The notes below the pieces were generated by a model. It ran no database searches. It was not told the origin of the DNA and was given only the letters and a program-made list of their open reading frames with translations. The position numbers and the translations under genes were made by a program. Below are positions 17,235 through 25,886 of a DNA stretch of 64,000 nt, one piece after another. Positions within the stretch are counted from its first letter, which is position 1, and the number at the start of each line of letters is the position of its first letter. Source of the stretch: JACRCT01 sp049841135 (GTDB lineage: Bacteria; Myxococcota; Myxococcia; Myxococcales; UBA5297); contig JASGHK010000005.1 of the NCBI GenBank assembly GCA_049841135.1, forward strand, positions 1,674,001 through 1,738,000, written 5' to 3'.

Positions 17235-17813
17235 CTACGGGATCGTCCCCGCGGGCAACACGGTCACGTTGCTGGCGCACAGGGCGAAGCCGTACGGGGT
17301 GCCGCTCGTCCCTTCGAAGCGGCAGACCCACCCCGCTTCGCCGTTCGAGCTGCGATAGGGGTACGAGGCCAGCACCGCGGGCTGGGCGAGGTAGGTGCTG
17401 CTGTGGCATCCGCCGCTGATGGCGAAGGGATGGCTCGCCGGGCACGCCGTGCGGATCTCGGTGTAGTCGCCGGCGCCGAAGGAGCTGGTCGCCTTGACGT
17501 ACAGGAGCTCGAGCCCGCCGCCGGCGGACGCTCCGGTCGCGCCTGTTGCTCCGGTGGCGCCGGTGGCTCCCGTCGGGCCAGCCTGCCCGGTCGCGCCCGT
17601 GGCTCCGGTGGGGCCGGCCTGTCCCGTTGCGCCGGTCGGTCCCGTCGAACCGGCGAGGCCGTCGGCTCCCGCTGCTCCGGTGGGCCCAGTCGGACCCGCT
17701 TGTCCCGCGGCGCCGGTCGCACCCGTGGCGCCCGTAGCGCCGGCGGGTCCGGTACTGCCCGCGCATCCAGCCATCGCCGCTGCCGCCAGAGCTGCCATCA
17801 CGATGGGTCTCAT
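17235..17813 (-). CDS. Collagen-like lipoprotein
   Basis: ATG at 17813 gives a lipoprotein signal (LAAAAMAGCAGS). Residues about 20-95 are an unbroken run of about 25 Gly-X-Thr/Ala/Pro triplets (GPTGATGATGQAG type), able to form a collagen-like triple helix. A C-terminal globular domain of about 95 residues follows with four Cys (RTACPASHP, SGGCHSS, WVCRFEG, FALCASN), probably trimerising or binding. Bacterial collagen-like proteins form surface stalks. The repeats may vary in number between strains. The C-terminal domain is not assigned to a family. Confidence 0.8.
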   Translation of the reverse strand: MRPIVMAALAAAAMAGCAGSTGPAGATGATGATGAAGQAGPTGPTGAAGADGLAGSTGPTGATGQAGPTGATGATGQAGPTGATGATGATGATGASAGGGLELLYVKATSSFGAGDYTEIRTACPASHPFAISGGCHSSTYLAQPAVLASYPYRSSNGEAGWVCRFEGTSGTPYGFALCASNVTVLPAGTIP

Positions 17814-18026
17814 GTCCCCGCTCCTTGCCGGATGAACGTGCCCGGAGGGCCGCGCTCCTAGGTGTACCGGCGAGAATAGACTTCCTGCCAACTAGAGACT
17901 CACTGGGACGACTCGCCGACTTTGTGACGGGGCGCCCGCTCGACCCGTGCGGTGGAGAAGAGGAGACCGGCCCAGGAGTGTGCAAGGATTCACCCTCACG
18001 CGTCGTCCTTCTCGAGGTGACTCTCG

Positions 18027-19953
18027 ATGCGTCTCGCCCTCGTCGCCCTTCTCGCCGTGATCCCCGTGGGCTGCTTCACCCCGACGACCGAGGTCCGATT
18101 CGAGACCGCGACGGATGCCAGCCGCGCGCTGGACGCGGGCATGAGCCCGGACGCCAGCTTGTGCCAGTCGGGGACTACGGCCTGCGGCTCGAGCTGCTGT
18201 TGGAAGGCGACGCAGCGGTGCGTCCAGGGCGCGTGCGTGGACGAGACGTCGTGCACGAAGGAGGAGATCGTCTGCGGCGCGCAGTGCTGCACCCGCGCCG
18301 TTGAGGACTGCGTCGACGGCGTCTGCGTGACGAGGCCGAACTGCGCCACCGGCCAGACCCAATGCGGCATCGGTTGCTGTGTGACCGCGATCGAGGACTG
18401 CCTCAACGGCTCCTGCGTGCCGAAGACGACCGTCTGTGCCCCGGGCCAGGTCGCCTGCGGCGCGCAGTGCTGCACCACCGCGGCTCAGGACTGCGTCAAC
18501 GGTATCTGCGTGGCGAGGCCGGCGTGCACCATCGGCAAGACCCCGTGCGGCACCGGTTGCTGCATCGACGCGACCGAGAACTGCGTCAGCGGCGGCTGCG
18601 TGCCGAAGACGACGGTCTGCGCCCCGGGTGAGACCGTCTGCGGCGCTCAGTGCTGCACGACCGCGATTGAGGACTGCGTCGATGGCGGCTGTGTGGCGAG
18701 GCCGTTCTGCGGCACGGGCGAGATCCCATGCGGCGCCGCCTGCTGCAACGCCGCGACCCAGGAGTGCGTTTATGGCGTCTGCGCGCCGAAGACGACGGTC
18801 TGTGCCCCGGGTCAGACCGTCTGCGGCGCGCAATGCTGCACCACCGCGACCGAGGACTGCGTCAGCGGCGTGTGCGTGGCGAAGTCGAGCTGCCTGATCG
18901 CGCCCTGGTTCGGCACCGTGGCGGTGTCGGGAATCGCGAACTCGGACGGGGCCGGGTACACGTTCATGATGGAGAGCCTGCCCGTCGTCGACGGGACCCA
19001 TGACTTCATCAGCCTCCAGCTCTACGCGGGCTACGGCGTGTTCGCGAACGGGTTCCAGACGGGAACGTTCCAGCTCGTTGGCGATGCAGCTCAACTACGC
19101 CACCTGTGGGCTTTGCCTGCTTCTCTACGCTGACCTCGACGCCAGCGGCAGCAGCTACGGGGCGATCTACATGGCGACCGGCGGGACGGTGGAGATCAGC
19201 GCGATCGACACCGGCCTCGTCGCCAAGCTCACCGGCGGCAGCTTCGCGCACGTCAACATCGATCCGAACGACTACACCAGTACGCCACACCCGGACGGCT
19301 GCACGACGTCCATCGACGAAGCCAATTTTGTGGGGAGGCTGGCGGTGGCGTGCAGCCCGCTCGACGTCAACGCGTGTCCAGCGGGCCAAGGCTGCTACGC
19401 GCAGCTCCCATCCAGCGGCATGGCCTGCGAGCCCGCAGGGACGCTGCCCCGCGGCGCCGCTTGCAGCACGGGCGCCGAGTGCCTTCCTGGCCTGGATTGC
19501 TGGGCGGGGAGCTGCCTGCCCTACTGCGAGGAGACCAACCCCATCACGTGCCTGCCGACGGAGGAGTGCGTGACCCTGGGCATCGGAGTCGGAGCTTGCC
19601 AACCCTGCCCGCAGGTCTTGTGCGGTGGCGTTTGCTGCGGCTCCGGGAGATTCTGTGCCCCCACGACCGGCTCCTGCGCCGATGCGGTTCCATGCAGCGC
19701 GCTGACGCAGGACTGCCCCGGTGGCCAGGGTTGCTACTACGACGCTCAGCAGGGCTACCGCTGCGCGCTCGCGGGCGCAGGGATGCTCGGAGCGGCCTGT
19801 GCTGTCGATGCGGACTGCCAGCCCGGTCTCGGGTGTCAGAGCACGGGTTGGGACGCTTGCACGCCCTACTGCGATCCTTCGGGCCCTGCGAGCTGCCCTG
19901 CTTCCTACCCGACCTGCCTGAGCTTTGGCGACGGAGCGGGTGGGTGCCAGTGA
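18027..19953 (+). CDS. Cys-rich multi-repeat surface lipoprotein (frameshifted)
   Basis: ATG at 18027 encodes a lipoprotein signal with VIPVGCFTP. From about residue 48 there are eight consecutive units of about 30 residues with the pattern C-x5-C-G-x2-C-C-x(4)-(E/Q)-(D/E/R)-C-(V/L)-x-G-x-C, giving about 48 Cys. From the third unit two types alternate, one ending CVPKTTV and one ending CVARP. A domain of about 200 residues and a second Cys-rich part (CGGVCCGSGRFC, GQGCYYDAQQ) follow. The frame shifts near 19085-19091 (GCAGCTC); one base removed joins QLVGD to LNYATCGLC. Probably an extracellular adhesin or matrix protein. Confidence 0.75.
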
Positions 19954-20053
19954 AGGGCCTGCTGGCGTCGCTGGTCGATCGCCATCCGGACGCTGTTGAT
20001 GAACGCTGACATATCTTACGCAGTCGACCGCTGGTGCGAATCCGATGGAAGAA

Positions 20054-20081
20054 AGCCCGGCCCAGGAACCTGGACCGGGCT
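20054..20081. terminator. Hairpin between convergent genes
   Basis: AGCCCGG/CCGGGCT outer stem and CCAGG/CCTGG inner stem with an AA loop, separated by single-base mismatches. It sits between the Cys-rich lipoprotein stop and the leftward dehydrogenase. Confidence 0.65.
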
Positions 20082-20092
20082 CGGACTTCGCT

Positions 20093-20111
20093 CCCCTCGA
20101 CAAGCTCGGGG
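20093..20111. repeat. REP-like CTCGACAAGCTCGGGG word
   Basis: CCCCTCGACAAGCTCGGGG lies between a terminator hairpin and the dehydrogenase stop. It is the same type of short palindromic word as the copy inside the coding region near 21871-21897. Confidence 0.6.
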
Positions 20112-20132
20112 TGTCGAACGACGAGCTCTGCG

Positions 20133-21287
20133 CTACTTGAGCGCCTCGGCGCCACCGAACACTCGCTTGGCGGAGAGCTCGGCCAGCGTCTTCTCGTCGT
20201 CGCCCTGCAGCGTGTTGGTCGCGATGCGCGACACGAGCGCGCCAACGCCTGGGCCCAGCATGTAGCCCTGGCCGCACATGCCCACCGCGTCGATGTAGCC
20301 CTTGAGCGTCTCGCTGCGGCCGACGATCGGCGAGCCGTCCGGGGTCATGGGGTACAGGCCGCGCCAGGTGCGGCGGACCTTGAGGTTGGCCAGCTGCGGC
20401 ATCAGGTCCACCATGCGGCGCGCGACCATGGGCAGGAAGGCGCTGGTCTCGCGGCGGTCGCTGCCGATGATGAGCGGGTCGGGGGTGATGCAGAAGATCA
20501 CCTGCCCGGGCTTGTGTTGGTAGAAGTAGTAGTTGCGAGCGCCGGGGGTCGGGCGCAGGTCCACCACCATCGGGTGCAGGAAGTGCGCGACCGGCTCGGT
20601 GATGCCGGCCTCGTGGCTGTCCGGCTGCACCGGCACGTCCTGCCCGCCGGACTGCGCCAGCGAGCGCGCCCAGGCGCCGGCGGCGTTGATCACGGTGTCG
20701 GTGGCGTAGCCGCCCTTGTCGGTGCGCACGCCGACGACCTTGCCCTTGCGACGGATGATCGACGTCACGCGCTCGGAGAAGCGGCAGTCGACGCCCAGCT
20801 TCACCGCGCGGCGGTGGAAGGCGAGGTTCGAGAGCATCGGCGAGGCGCTGCCGTCCTCGGGAGAGAACGTGCCGCCGATGAGGCCGACGGGATTGATGCC
20901 GCGCACCAGCTCGAGCACCTGCGGCCGGTCGAGCCAGTCGATGTTCAGGCCGGCCTTCTTCTGGACGACGAGCAGCTCCTTGAGCGCCTTCTCCTCCTCG
21001 GGCCGGTAGGCGACGAAGAGGTAGCCGCACTGCCGCCACTCGATCTCGTCGCCGTGCGTCTGCTCCCAGGTGTTGAAGGTCTTCAGGGAGTCCAGGCACA
21101 GGCGGATCTTCGCGGGGCTGGAGTGCGTGGCGCGGATGCCGCCGATGGCGGCCTTGTTGCTGCCCTGGCCGGGGCTGGGGAACTGGTCGAGGCAGAGGAC
21201 CTTCAGGCCCTTCTCGGCCATGAACATGGCCGCGGGCATGCCCACGCTGCCGGCACCGACCACGATGGCGTCGTACGCGTTGCTCAT
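20133..21287 (-). CDS. FAD-dependent amine/amino-acid dehydrogenase, small subunit (DAO family)
   Basis: 384 residues. The N-terminus has a dinucleotide-binding fold, YDAIVVGAGSVGMPAAMFMAE, with the DAO-family pattern. Also visible are the central INAAGAWA motif and the C-terminal GxxGYMLGP region (MCGQGYMLGPGVG). It resembles the beta subunits of heterotetrameric sarcosine, octopine or D-hydroxyproline oxidoreductases and HcnC. The stop of the neighbouring alpha-type gene and this ATG are adjacent (21287/21289), so the two form an operon transcribed leftward. Substrate unknown: secondary amines or opine-like amino acids are the best guess. Confidence 0.85.
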   Translation of the reverse strand: MSNAYDAIVVGAGSVGMPAAMFMAEKGLKVLCLDQFPSPGQGSNKAAIGGIRATHSSPAKIRLCLDSLKTFNTWEQTHGDEIEWRQCGYLFVAYRPEEEKALKELLVVQKKAGLNIDWLDRPQVLELVRGINPVGLIGGTFSPEDGSASPMLSNLAFHRRAVKLGVDCRFSERVTSIIRRKGKVVGVRTDKGGYATDTVINAAGAWARSLAQSGGQDVPVQPDSHEAGITEPVAHFLHPMVVDLRPTPGARNYYFYQHKPGQVIFCITPDPLIIGSDRRETSAFLPMVARRMVDLMPQLANLKVRRTWRGLYPMTPDGSPIVGRSETLKGYIDAVGMCGQGYMLGPGVGALVSRIATNTLQGDDEKTLAELSAKRVFGGAEALK

Positions 21288-21288
21288 C

Positions 21289-23451
21289 TCAGACTCCTCC
21301 CTGGAACGCGCCGGGCTTGGCGGCAGTGGCTTCGGTGCCCTTCTCCTCTTCGACTCCCACCACGCCGGCGAACGCGCCGAGCGGCACCTCCATGAAGACC
21401 GGGCGCTGGGTAAGGTCGGTGACCTGCGGGAGCTGGATGCCCTCCTCGCGGAAGATGCGCTTGATGAGGCTGGGGCAGGTCTTGCCGCCGCAGGCGCCCA
21501 TGCCGCAGCGGGTGGCGGCCTTGAGCTGGTTCATGTCGCGCGCGCCGCCGCGGATGAGCGTGCGCAGCTGGCCGGCGGTGACGCGCTCGCAGCGGCAGAC
21601 GATCTCGTCGTCGGCGACGCGGGCGGCCCACTGCTCGAGCGGCTGGGTCACCCAGGGCTGCTGCACCCGGATGCCGGCGATCTTCTTGGCGATCTCCGCT
21701 GGGGCGCGCACCCGCACCAGCGAGGCGTGGTCGGCGAACTTGGGCGCGGTGATCTTCTCCACCTTCACGTTGCCCAGCACGGCGCCCAGCGTGTCGAGCA
21801 CGGTGACCGTGTCGCCCACCTTGAGCGTGTCCTTGATGAACTCGTAGGGGACGGTGACCGCGGCGCTGAGAGCCTGCCCTGAGCCTGTCGAAGGGTCGGG
21901 CGACTTGCGGAAGTCGACCAGCGTCATGGCGAGGCCCGGGCAGATGGCCACGCACTTCATGCACGCGTCGCACTCGTTCTCGGGGACGAACGTCGGCAGC
22001 CCGAGGATGTCGTCGCCCTCGATGCGGATGGAGTGGTTGCCGCACACGCTCGTGCACGGGTTGCAGGGGATCTCCTGCGAGCAGTGGAAGACCGGGAAGA
22101 CGCCCTGGTTGTCCTCGGGGATCTCCTCGGTGATCACCGCGCCCGGGCGGCTCTTGAGCACCTCGGCGGTGTGGTGCCACTCCGGCGGGACCTCGCCCAC
22201 GTCGCGGCCGAGCTTCTTGGCGATCTCCAGGCCGCGGATGCGCCCGGTGAACATGGCGGCGCTGGCCTCGGCGATCTCCTCGGCGTCGCCGGCGGCGAAG
22301 ACCGGCAGGCCGTACTCCTTGGCCTTCCTGAGGAACTCGTCGACCGGCTCGAGGCCGACGGCGACGAGCACGGTGTCGCACTGGAAGGTCTTCTCGGTTC
22401 CGGGGACGACCTTCCAGTTCGGGTCGAGCTTGCCGATGGTCACGCCCTCGACCTCGCTCTTGCCGTTGGCGGACACGATGGTGTGCGAGGTGTAGATGGG
22501 CACGCCCATGCGCACCAGCTTGTCGGCGTGGACCTTGTAGCCGCCGCACTCGGGCAGCGCCTCGCACAGGCCGACGACCTGGATGCCCGCCTGCAGCGCG
22601 TGGTAGGCGGCGATGAGGCCGACGTTGCCGCCGCCGATGACGAAGAGGCGCTCGGTGGGGCGCACCATGTCGCGGTTGACCAGCGTCTGGAAGGCGCCCG
22701 CGCCGTAGACGCCGGGGAGCGAGTTGCCGCGGAAGACGAGCGAGCGCTCGCGGGCGCCGGTGGCGACCAGCAGCATGTGGGGATGGACGAGGACGTACTT
22801 GCCCTGGCGCAGGACGCCGACCTTGCGGTCGGAGAAGACGGAGAGGGCGGTGGTCTCGGTCCAGATCTTCACCGACTCGAAGGTGCGCAGCTCGTCCTCG
22901 AGCTTCTTGCCGATGTCCAGGCCGCGGGTGCCGGCATGGCAGGCATCGATGGAGCCGAAGAACTTGTGCGTCTGCAGGACGAGCTTGCCGCCGAGCGCGT
23001 GCTTGTCGTCGACCAGGATGACGTTGACGCCGGCGCGGCCGAGCTCGATGGCGGCGGAGAGGCCCGCGGGTCCGCCGCCCAGGATGAGGCACTCGGTCTC
23101 GATGGTCTCGATGTCCTTGAACTGCGGCGCGCCGTGGGGGACGGGGAGCGAGGCGCGGCCGTCGAGCGGCTCGACCTTCATGCCGTCCTCGACGCGCACC
23201 ATGCAGCTCTTCACCGACAGCCCGTTGGCGATGACCGAGCACTGGGCGCACTGGCCGTTGGCGCAGAAGATGCCCATCGGCGCGCCGTCCTTGACGTGGT
23301 GGCCGAAGGTGCGGATGCCGTTGGCGAAGAGCGCCGAGGCGATGGTCTCGTCCTTGCGCGCCTTGAGCGGCTGGCTCTTCCAGGTGAAGGAGATCTCAGC
23401 GTCCGCCGCGACCGGGAGGATCGGGTGTTCCTTGATGCGATAGTCCGCCAT
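21289..23451 (-). CDS. Multi-centre FAD/Fe-S dehydrogenase subunit (HcnA-HcnB/ferredoxin fusion)
   Basis: 720 residues from ATG at 23451 (MADYRIKEHPILPV). In order: a [2Fe-2S] domain (CANGQCAQC...C, residues about 62-85), two Rossmann folds for FAD and NAD(P) (LILGGGPAGLSAA, FVIGGGNVGLIAA), two ferredoxin-type Cys clusters (CNPCTSVCG and CDACMKCVAICPG), and a C-terminal BFD-like [2Fe-2S] site (CRCERVT...CGMGACGGKTC). It is thus an amine dehydrogenase alpha subunit with an added electron-transfer domain. A Pro-Asp-Pro-Ser-Thr-Gly-Ser-Gly-Gln insert near residue 520 is encoded by a REP-like palindrome. It forms an operon with the small subunit at 20133. Confidence 0.88.
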   Translation of the reverse strand: MADYRIKEHPILPVAADAEISFTWKSQPLKARKDETIASALFANGIRTFGHHVKDGAPMGIFCANGQCAQCSVIANGLSVKSCMVRVEDGMKVEPLDGRASLPVPHGAPQFKDIETIETECLILGGGPAGLSAAIELGRAGVNVILVDDKHALGGKLVLQTHKFFGSIDACHAGTRGLDIGKKLEDELRTFESVKIWTETTALSVFSDRKVGVLRQGKYVLVHPHMLLVATGARERSLVFRGNSLPGVYGAGAFQTLVNRDMVRPTERLFVIGGGNVGLIAAYHALQAGIQVVGLCEALPECGGYKVHADKLVRMGVPIYTSHTIVSANGKSEVEGVTIGKLDPNWKVVPGTEKTFQCDTVLVAVGLEPVDEFLRKAKEYGLPVFAAGDAEEIAEASAAMFTGRIRGLEIAKKLGRDVGEVPPEWHHTAEVLKSRPGAVITEEIPEDNQGVFPVFHCSQEIPCNPCTSVCGNHSIRIEGDDILGLPTFVPENECDACMKCVAICPGLAMTLVDFRKSPDPSTGSGQALSAAVTVPYEFIKDTLKVGDTVTVLDTLGAVLGNVKVEKITAPKFADHASLVRVRAPAEIAKKIAGIRVQQPWVTQPLEQWAARVADDEIVCRCERVTAGQLRTLIRGGARDMNQLKAATRCGMGACGGKTCPSLIKRIFREEGIQLPQVTDLTQRPVFMEVPLGAFAGVVGVEEEKGTEATAAKPGAFQGGV
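21871..21897. repeat. REP-like palindrome inserted in frame in coding sequence
   Basis: GCCTGCCCTGAGCCTGTCGAAGGG is the well-known TTCGACAGGCTCAGGGC-type word. It adds the Ser/Thr/Gly/Gln-rich peptide PDPSTGSGQA within the ferredoxin-containing subunit, without breaking the frame. Confidence 0.75.
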
Positions 23452-23604
23452 GGTTTCGCTCCGGAACATCGCCAGGCGGGAAGGCTGGCGAAGGCCGAAA
23501 CCTAGCCCCATGCGGGGATTGGGGGAAGGGTCCGCCCGCCCCTGGAAGCGCAGCCACGGCACCGACGCCGAATCAAGCGCTCATGGGCTGAACGGCGGCC
23601 GCCG

Positions 23605-24078
23605 CTAGTAGCTGCCGCCCTCTTCCGTTCCGCTTCCGGCGCCGGTCCCGACGGAGCCAGGGCCCGTGCCGCCGACGTGCTCGGTGTCGGTGCCGGTGCC
23701 CGGCCCGGTCGTGCCCGTCGAATCCGAGCCCATCCGGCTCTCCGGGCTGGGGATGCCGGTGGTCGAGTCTGTCCCCGGCTCGCTTCCGTAGCCGGGCGTG
23801 CCATTGCCCGCGCCCGTGCCTGGTGAACCGTAGCCACCGGTGCCGCCCATCCCGGTGCCCGTGCCTGGCGAGCCGTAGCCGCCGGTGCCGCCCATTCCGG
23901 TGCCCGTGCCGGGCGAGCCGTAGCCACCGCCGCCCGCCGCCCCTCCCGGGGAACCTCCGGCTGCACCGCTCCCGGAACCTGCCGCACCGCCGCCGCCCGC
24001 GCCTCCGGCCTGCGCCCAGAGGCCCGAGGGCACGAGCATCGACGCCGCGACCACCGCTCCCAGAATCCGCTTCCTCAT
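23605..24078 (-). CDS. Gly-rich exported protein
   Basis: ATG at 24078 gives a signal peptide MRKRILGAVVAASMLVPSGL ending near LWAQA. The mature part (about 135 residues) is almost only Gly, Ser, Thr, Pro and Ala, with three tandem copies of GGYGSPGTGTGMGGT-like units, then a Thr/Asp-rich tail ending EEGGSY. It has no folded domain. It could be a flexible surface or matrix protein. Low-complexity DNA makes the exact repeat number uncertain. Confidence 0.55.
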   Translation of the reverse strand: MRKRILGAVVAASMLVPSGLWAQAGGAGGGGAAGSGSGAAGGSPGGAAGGGGYGSPGTGTGMGGTGGYGSPGTGTGMGGTGGYGSPGTGAGNGTPGYGSEPGTDSTTGIPSPESRMGSDSTGTTGPGTGTDTEHVGGTGPGSVGTGAGSGTEEGGSY

Positions 24079-24160
24079 GGCCTGCCCCCAAGGCTCAAAA
24101 GTGGCCATCGCCGGGGACGGAAAGCCCGACCGTCCTGCTGCGGCGCGAAGGCGGGCCGAG

Positions 24161-24188
24161 TTGACAGCGCGCGGTCCGCGCCTATACT
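24161..24188 (+). promoter_or_regulatory. Consensus sigma-70 promoter of arsR1
   Basis: TTGACA (24161-24166), a 16-bp spacer and TATACT (24183-24188). Transcription would start at about 24194-24196, that is at the ATG of the regulator (24195), so the mRNA is probably leaderless. Confidence 0.75.
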
Positions 24189-24204
24189 TGCAGCATGGTG
24201 CAAG
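24187..24204. promoter_or_regulatory. ArsR-type operator 1
   Basis: A perfect inverted repeat, CTTGCA-N6-TGCAAG, overlaps the -10 box and start codon of arsR1. Its core TTGCA-N6-TGCAA recurs exactly at 24651-24666 before arsM1. Confidence 0.75.
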
Positions 24205-24596
24205 TGAGCAAGAAGGCAGGCAAGGCGGAAGGGTGCTGTGGCGGCAGCGGCCTGGAAGGCCTGCTCTCCCCCAGGCTGTTCAAGGCGCTCTCCGACCCCA
24301 AGCGCATCTCGCTGCTCATCCGCCTCGCGGAGGAGAAGGGCCCGCGCACGGTGGGCCAGGTGGCGCAGGGCGCGGGCATCGACCTCTCGGTGGTGTCGCG
24401 GCACCTGGCCGTCCTGCGCGAGGCCGGGATCATCAAGTGTGAGAAGCAGGGCAAGGAAGTGCGCTGCCAGGTGCAGACCGCGCCGCTGGTGAAGGTCCTG
24501 CGGGAGCTCGCCGACGCGCTCGAGGCGTGCTGCCCCGTGGGCTGGAGCGTCGACGCTGGCCTGCCGTCGCGGGCGAAGGGAGCACAGCCGAAGTAG
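24195..24596 (+). CDS. arsR: ArsR/SmtB family metalloregulator
   Basis: 133 residues with a winged helix-turn-helix: LFKALSDPKRISLLIRLAEE and VGQVAQGAGIDLSVVSRHLA, then VLREAGIIKCEKQGKEVRC (wing). Cys pairs lie at the N-terminus (EGCCGGSG), after helix 5 (KCEK...RCQV) and at the C-terminus (EACCPVGW), a suitable set of thiolates for As(III)/Sb(III). Such repressors leave DNA on metal binding. The operator overlaps its own start codon and a second copy precedes the methyltransferase gene 90 bp downstream, so it probably controls both. Confidence 0.9.
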   Translation: MVQVSKKAGKAEGCCGGSGLEGLLSPRLFKALSDPKRISLLIRLAEEKGPRTVGQVAQGAGIDLSVVSRHLAVLREAGIIKCEKQGKEVRCQVQTAPLVKVLRELADALEACCPVGWSVDAGLPSRAKGAQPK

Positions 24597-24650
24597 CAGG
24601 ACCTCGAGGGCCCGACCACGGACCCCCAAGGGAGACGCATGTCCAGATGG

Positions 24651-24666
24651 TTGCACGGTGGTGCAA
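24651..24666. promoter_or_regulatory. ArsR-type operator 2, upstream of arsM1
   Basis: TTGCA-N6-TGCAA with the same half-sites and spacing as operator 1. It lies 20 bp before the arsM1 start codon and overlaps the expected promoter or leader. Confidence 0.7.
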
Positions 24667-24685
24667 TTGAACAACGGAGGAAGCC

Positions 24686-25525
24686 ATGAACAAGCAGCCG
24701 AACGAAGTGCGCAGCGACGTCTCGAAGACCTACTCGGAAGCGGTGAAGAGCCCGGCGAAGGGCGGCTGCTGCGGCAGCGGCCCGGTGCAGAAGGGCGTGG
24801 CGGTGAAGCTCGGGGGCTACTCGGGCGCCGAGCTGACGGACCTGCCGCAGGAGGCGGTGGTCAACTCCTTCGGGTGCGGCAACCCGGTGGCGCTCGCGGG
24901 GCTGAAGCCGGGCGACGTGGTGCTCGACCTCGGCTCGGGCGCGGGCATTGACCTCTTCCTCGCCGCGAAGAAGGTGGGGCCGACCGGCCGGGTCATCGGC
25001 GTGGACATGACCGACGCGATGCTCGAGAAGGCCCGCGAGAACATCCGCGCCGGCGGCTACACCAACGTCGAGGTGCGCAAGGGTCTGATCGAGGAGATGC
25101 CGGTCGAGAGCGGCACGGTCGACTGGGTCATCTCCAACTGCGTCATCAACCTCTCTCCGGAGAAGGAGAAGGTCTTCAAGGAGATCGCCCGGGTGCTCAA
25201 GCCGGGCGGGCAGATGTACGTCTCGGACATCGTCGCCGAGGGGCTGCCGGAGGAACTGCGCCAGGTGGCGGACCTGTACGCCTCGTGCGTCGCGGGCGCA
25301 ATCGGCGAGGCGGAGTACCTGGCTGGCCTGCGCGCGGCCGGGCTGGAGGGCGCGGAGGTCAAGGATCGGCTCGTCTACGACGCGGACGAGCTCGCGGGCA
25401 TCGTCGCCTCGGATCTCGACTGCTTCCTCGAGACCCCCGGGGCCAAGGAGCAGCTGACGGCGGCGGCCAAGTCGGTCGCCGGCAAGGTGTGGAGCGCCAA
25501 GATCTACGCGCGCAAGCCGCAGTAG
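24686..25525 (+). CDS. arsM: Arsenite S-adenosylmethionine methyltransferase, copy 1
   Basis: 279 residues, 69% similar by eye to the copy at 42153. SAM-binding motif I VLDLGSGAGID (residues about 76-86) and post-I GVDMTDAMLEKA. All four conserved Cys positions of ArsM are visible: CCGSG at 28-29, SFGCGNP at about 64, SNCVINLSPEKEKV at about 150 and LYASCVAGA at about 197. The enzyme turns As(III) into mono- and dimethylated forms that are more volatile or exported. GGAGG precedes ATG at 24686. An N6-spaced operator is just upstream. It is followed by a strong hairpin and a micropeptide gene. Confidence 0.93.
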   Translation: MNKQPNEVRSDVSKTYSEAVKSPAKGGCCGSGPVQKGVAVKLGGYSGAELTDLPQEAVVNSFGCGNPVALAGLKPGDVVLDLGSGAGIDLFLAAKKVGPTGRVIGVDMTDAMLEKARENIRAGGYTNVEVRKGLIEEMPVESGTVDWVISNCVINLSPEKEKVFKEIARVLKPGGQMYVSDIVAEGLPEELRQVADLYASCVAGAIGEAEYLAGLRAAGLEGAEVKDRLVYDADELAGIVASDLDCFLETPGAKEQLTAAAKSVAGKVWSAKIYARKPQ

Positions 25526-25549
25526 CCGCTCACCGCAACCTGTTGCTCC

Positions 25550-25578
25550 GCCGGAGCCACCTCGCCGGTGGCTCCGGC
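25550..25578 (+). terminator. 12-bp hairpin after arsM1
   Basis: GCCGGAGCCACC / GGTGGCTCCGGC pair perfectly around a 5-nt loop. No U-run follows, so it may be a partial terminator or an mRNA-stabilising hairpin before the micropeptide gene. Confidence 0.65.
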
Positions 25579-25601
25579 CCGCTCAAAATCACGAGGACTC
25601 C

Positions 25602-25772
25602 ATGAACACGAACGCGACCTGGAAGGCTCTGCTGGGAATCATCTTCGCCATCGCCACGACGGCGGGCCTTGCGGCCGTCATGGGACTGGAGCTGCAGCGC
25701 AGCTTCGACCCCGCGCCGGTGGAGCGCATGGCGGTTCGGTCCAGCCTGAGCGCCGAGCCTGCCTGCTGCTAG
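25602..25772 (+). CDS. 56-residue membrane micropeptide ending in Cys-Cys
   Basis: ATG at 25602, after GAGGAC, encodes MNTNATWKALLGIIFAIATT, one membrane helix (residues about 8-30), then LQRSFDPAPVERM and a tail SAEPACC followed by the stop. The terminal Cys pair, and its place 76 bp after arsM1, suggest a membrane-tethered thiolate ligand or thiol partner for trivalent arsenic. I know of no characterised homologue. Too short for automatic callers using a 60-residue limit. Confidence 0.65.
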   Translation: MNTNATWKALLGIIFAIATTAGLAAVMGLELQRSFDPAPVERMAVRSSLSAEPACC

Positions 25773-25886
25773 TCGGCAGGCTCGACCACGACGTCTCCTG
25801 CTTCTGGGAACCGTAGCTCCCCGATCGGTGACCCCTCAGCGCGCGGCCGACTGGATCGCGCGCCGCGCGGAAGCACGAACAGACCT

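Noticed and set aside
17494..17835. Pro/Val/Ala repeat ORF opposite the collagen-like gene
   Set aside because: It is the antisense reading of Gly-x-Thr triplets (APVAPVAPV) and has no start context.
18140..18900. Tandem repeats as a CRISPR array
   Set aside because: The units are coding, vary in every copy, and lack identical direct repeats with unique spacers.
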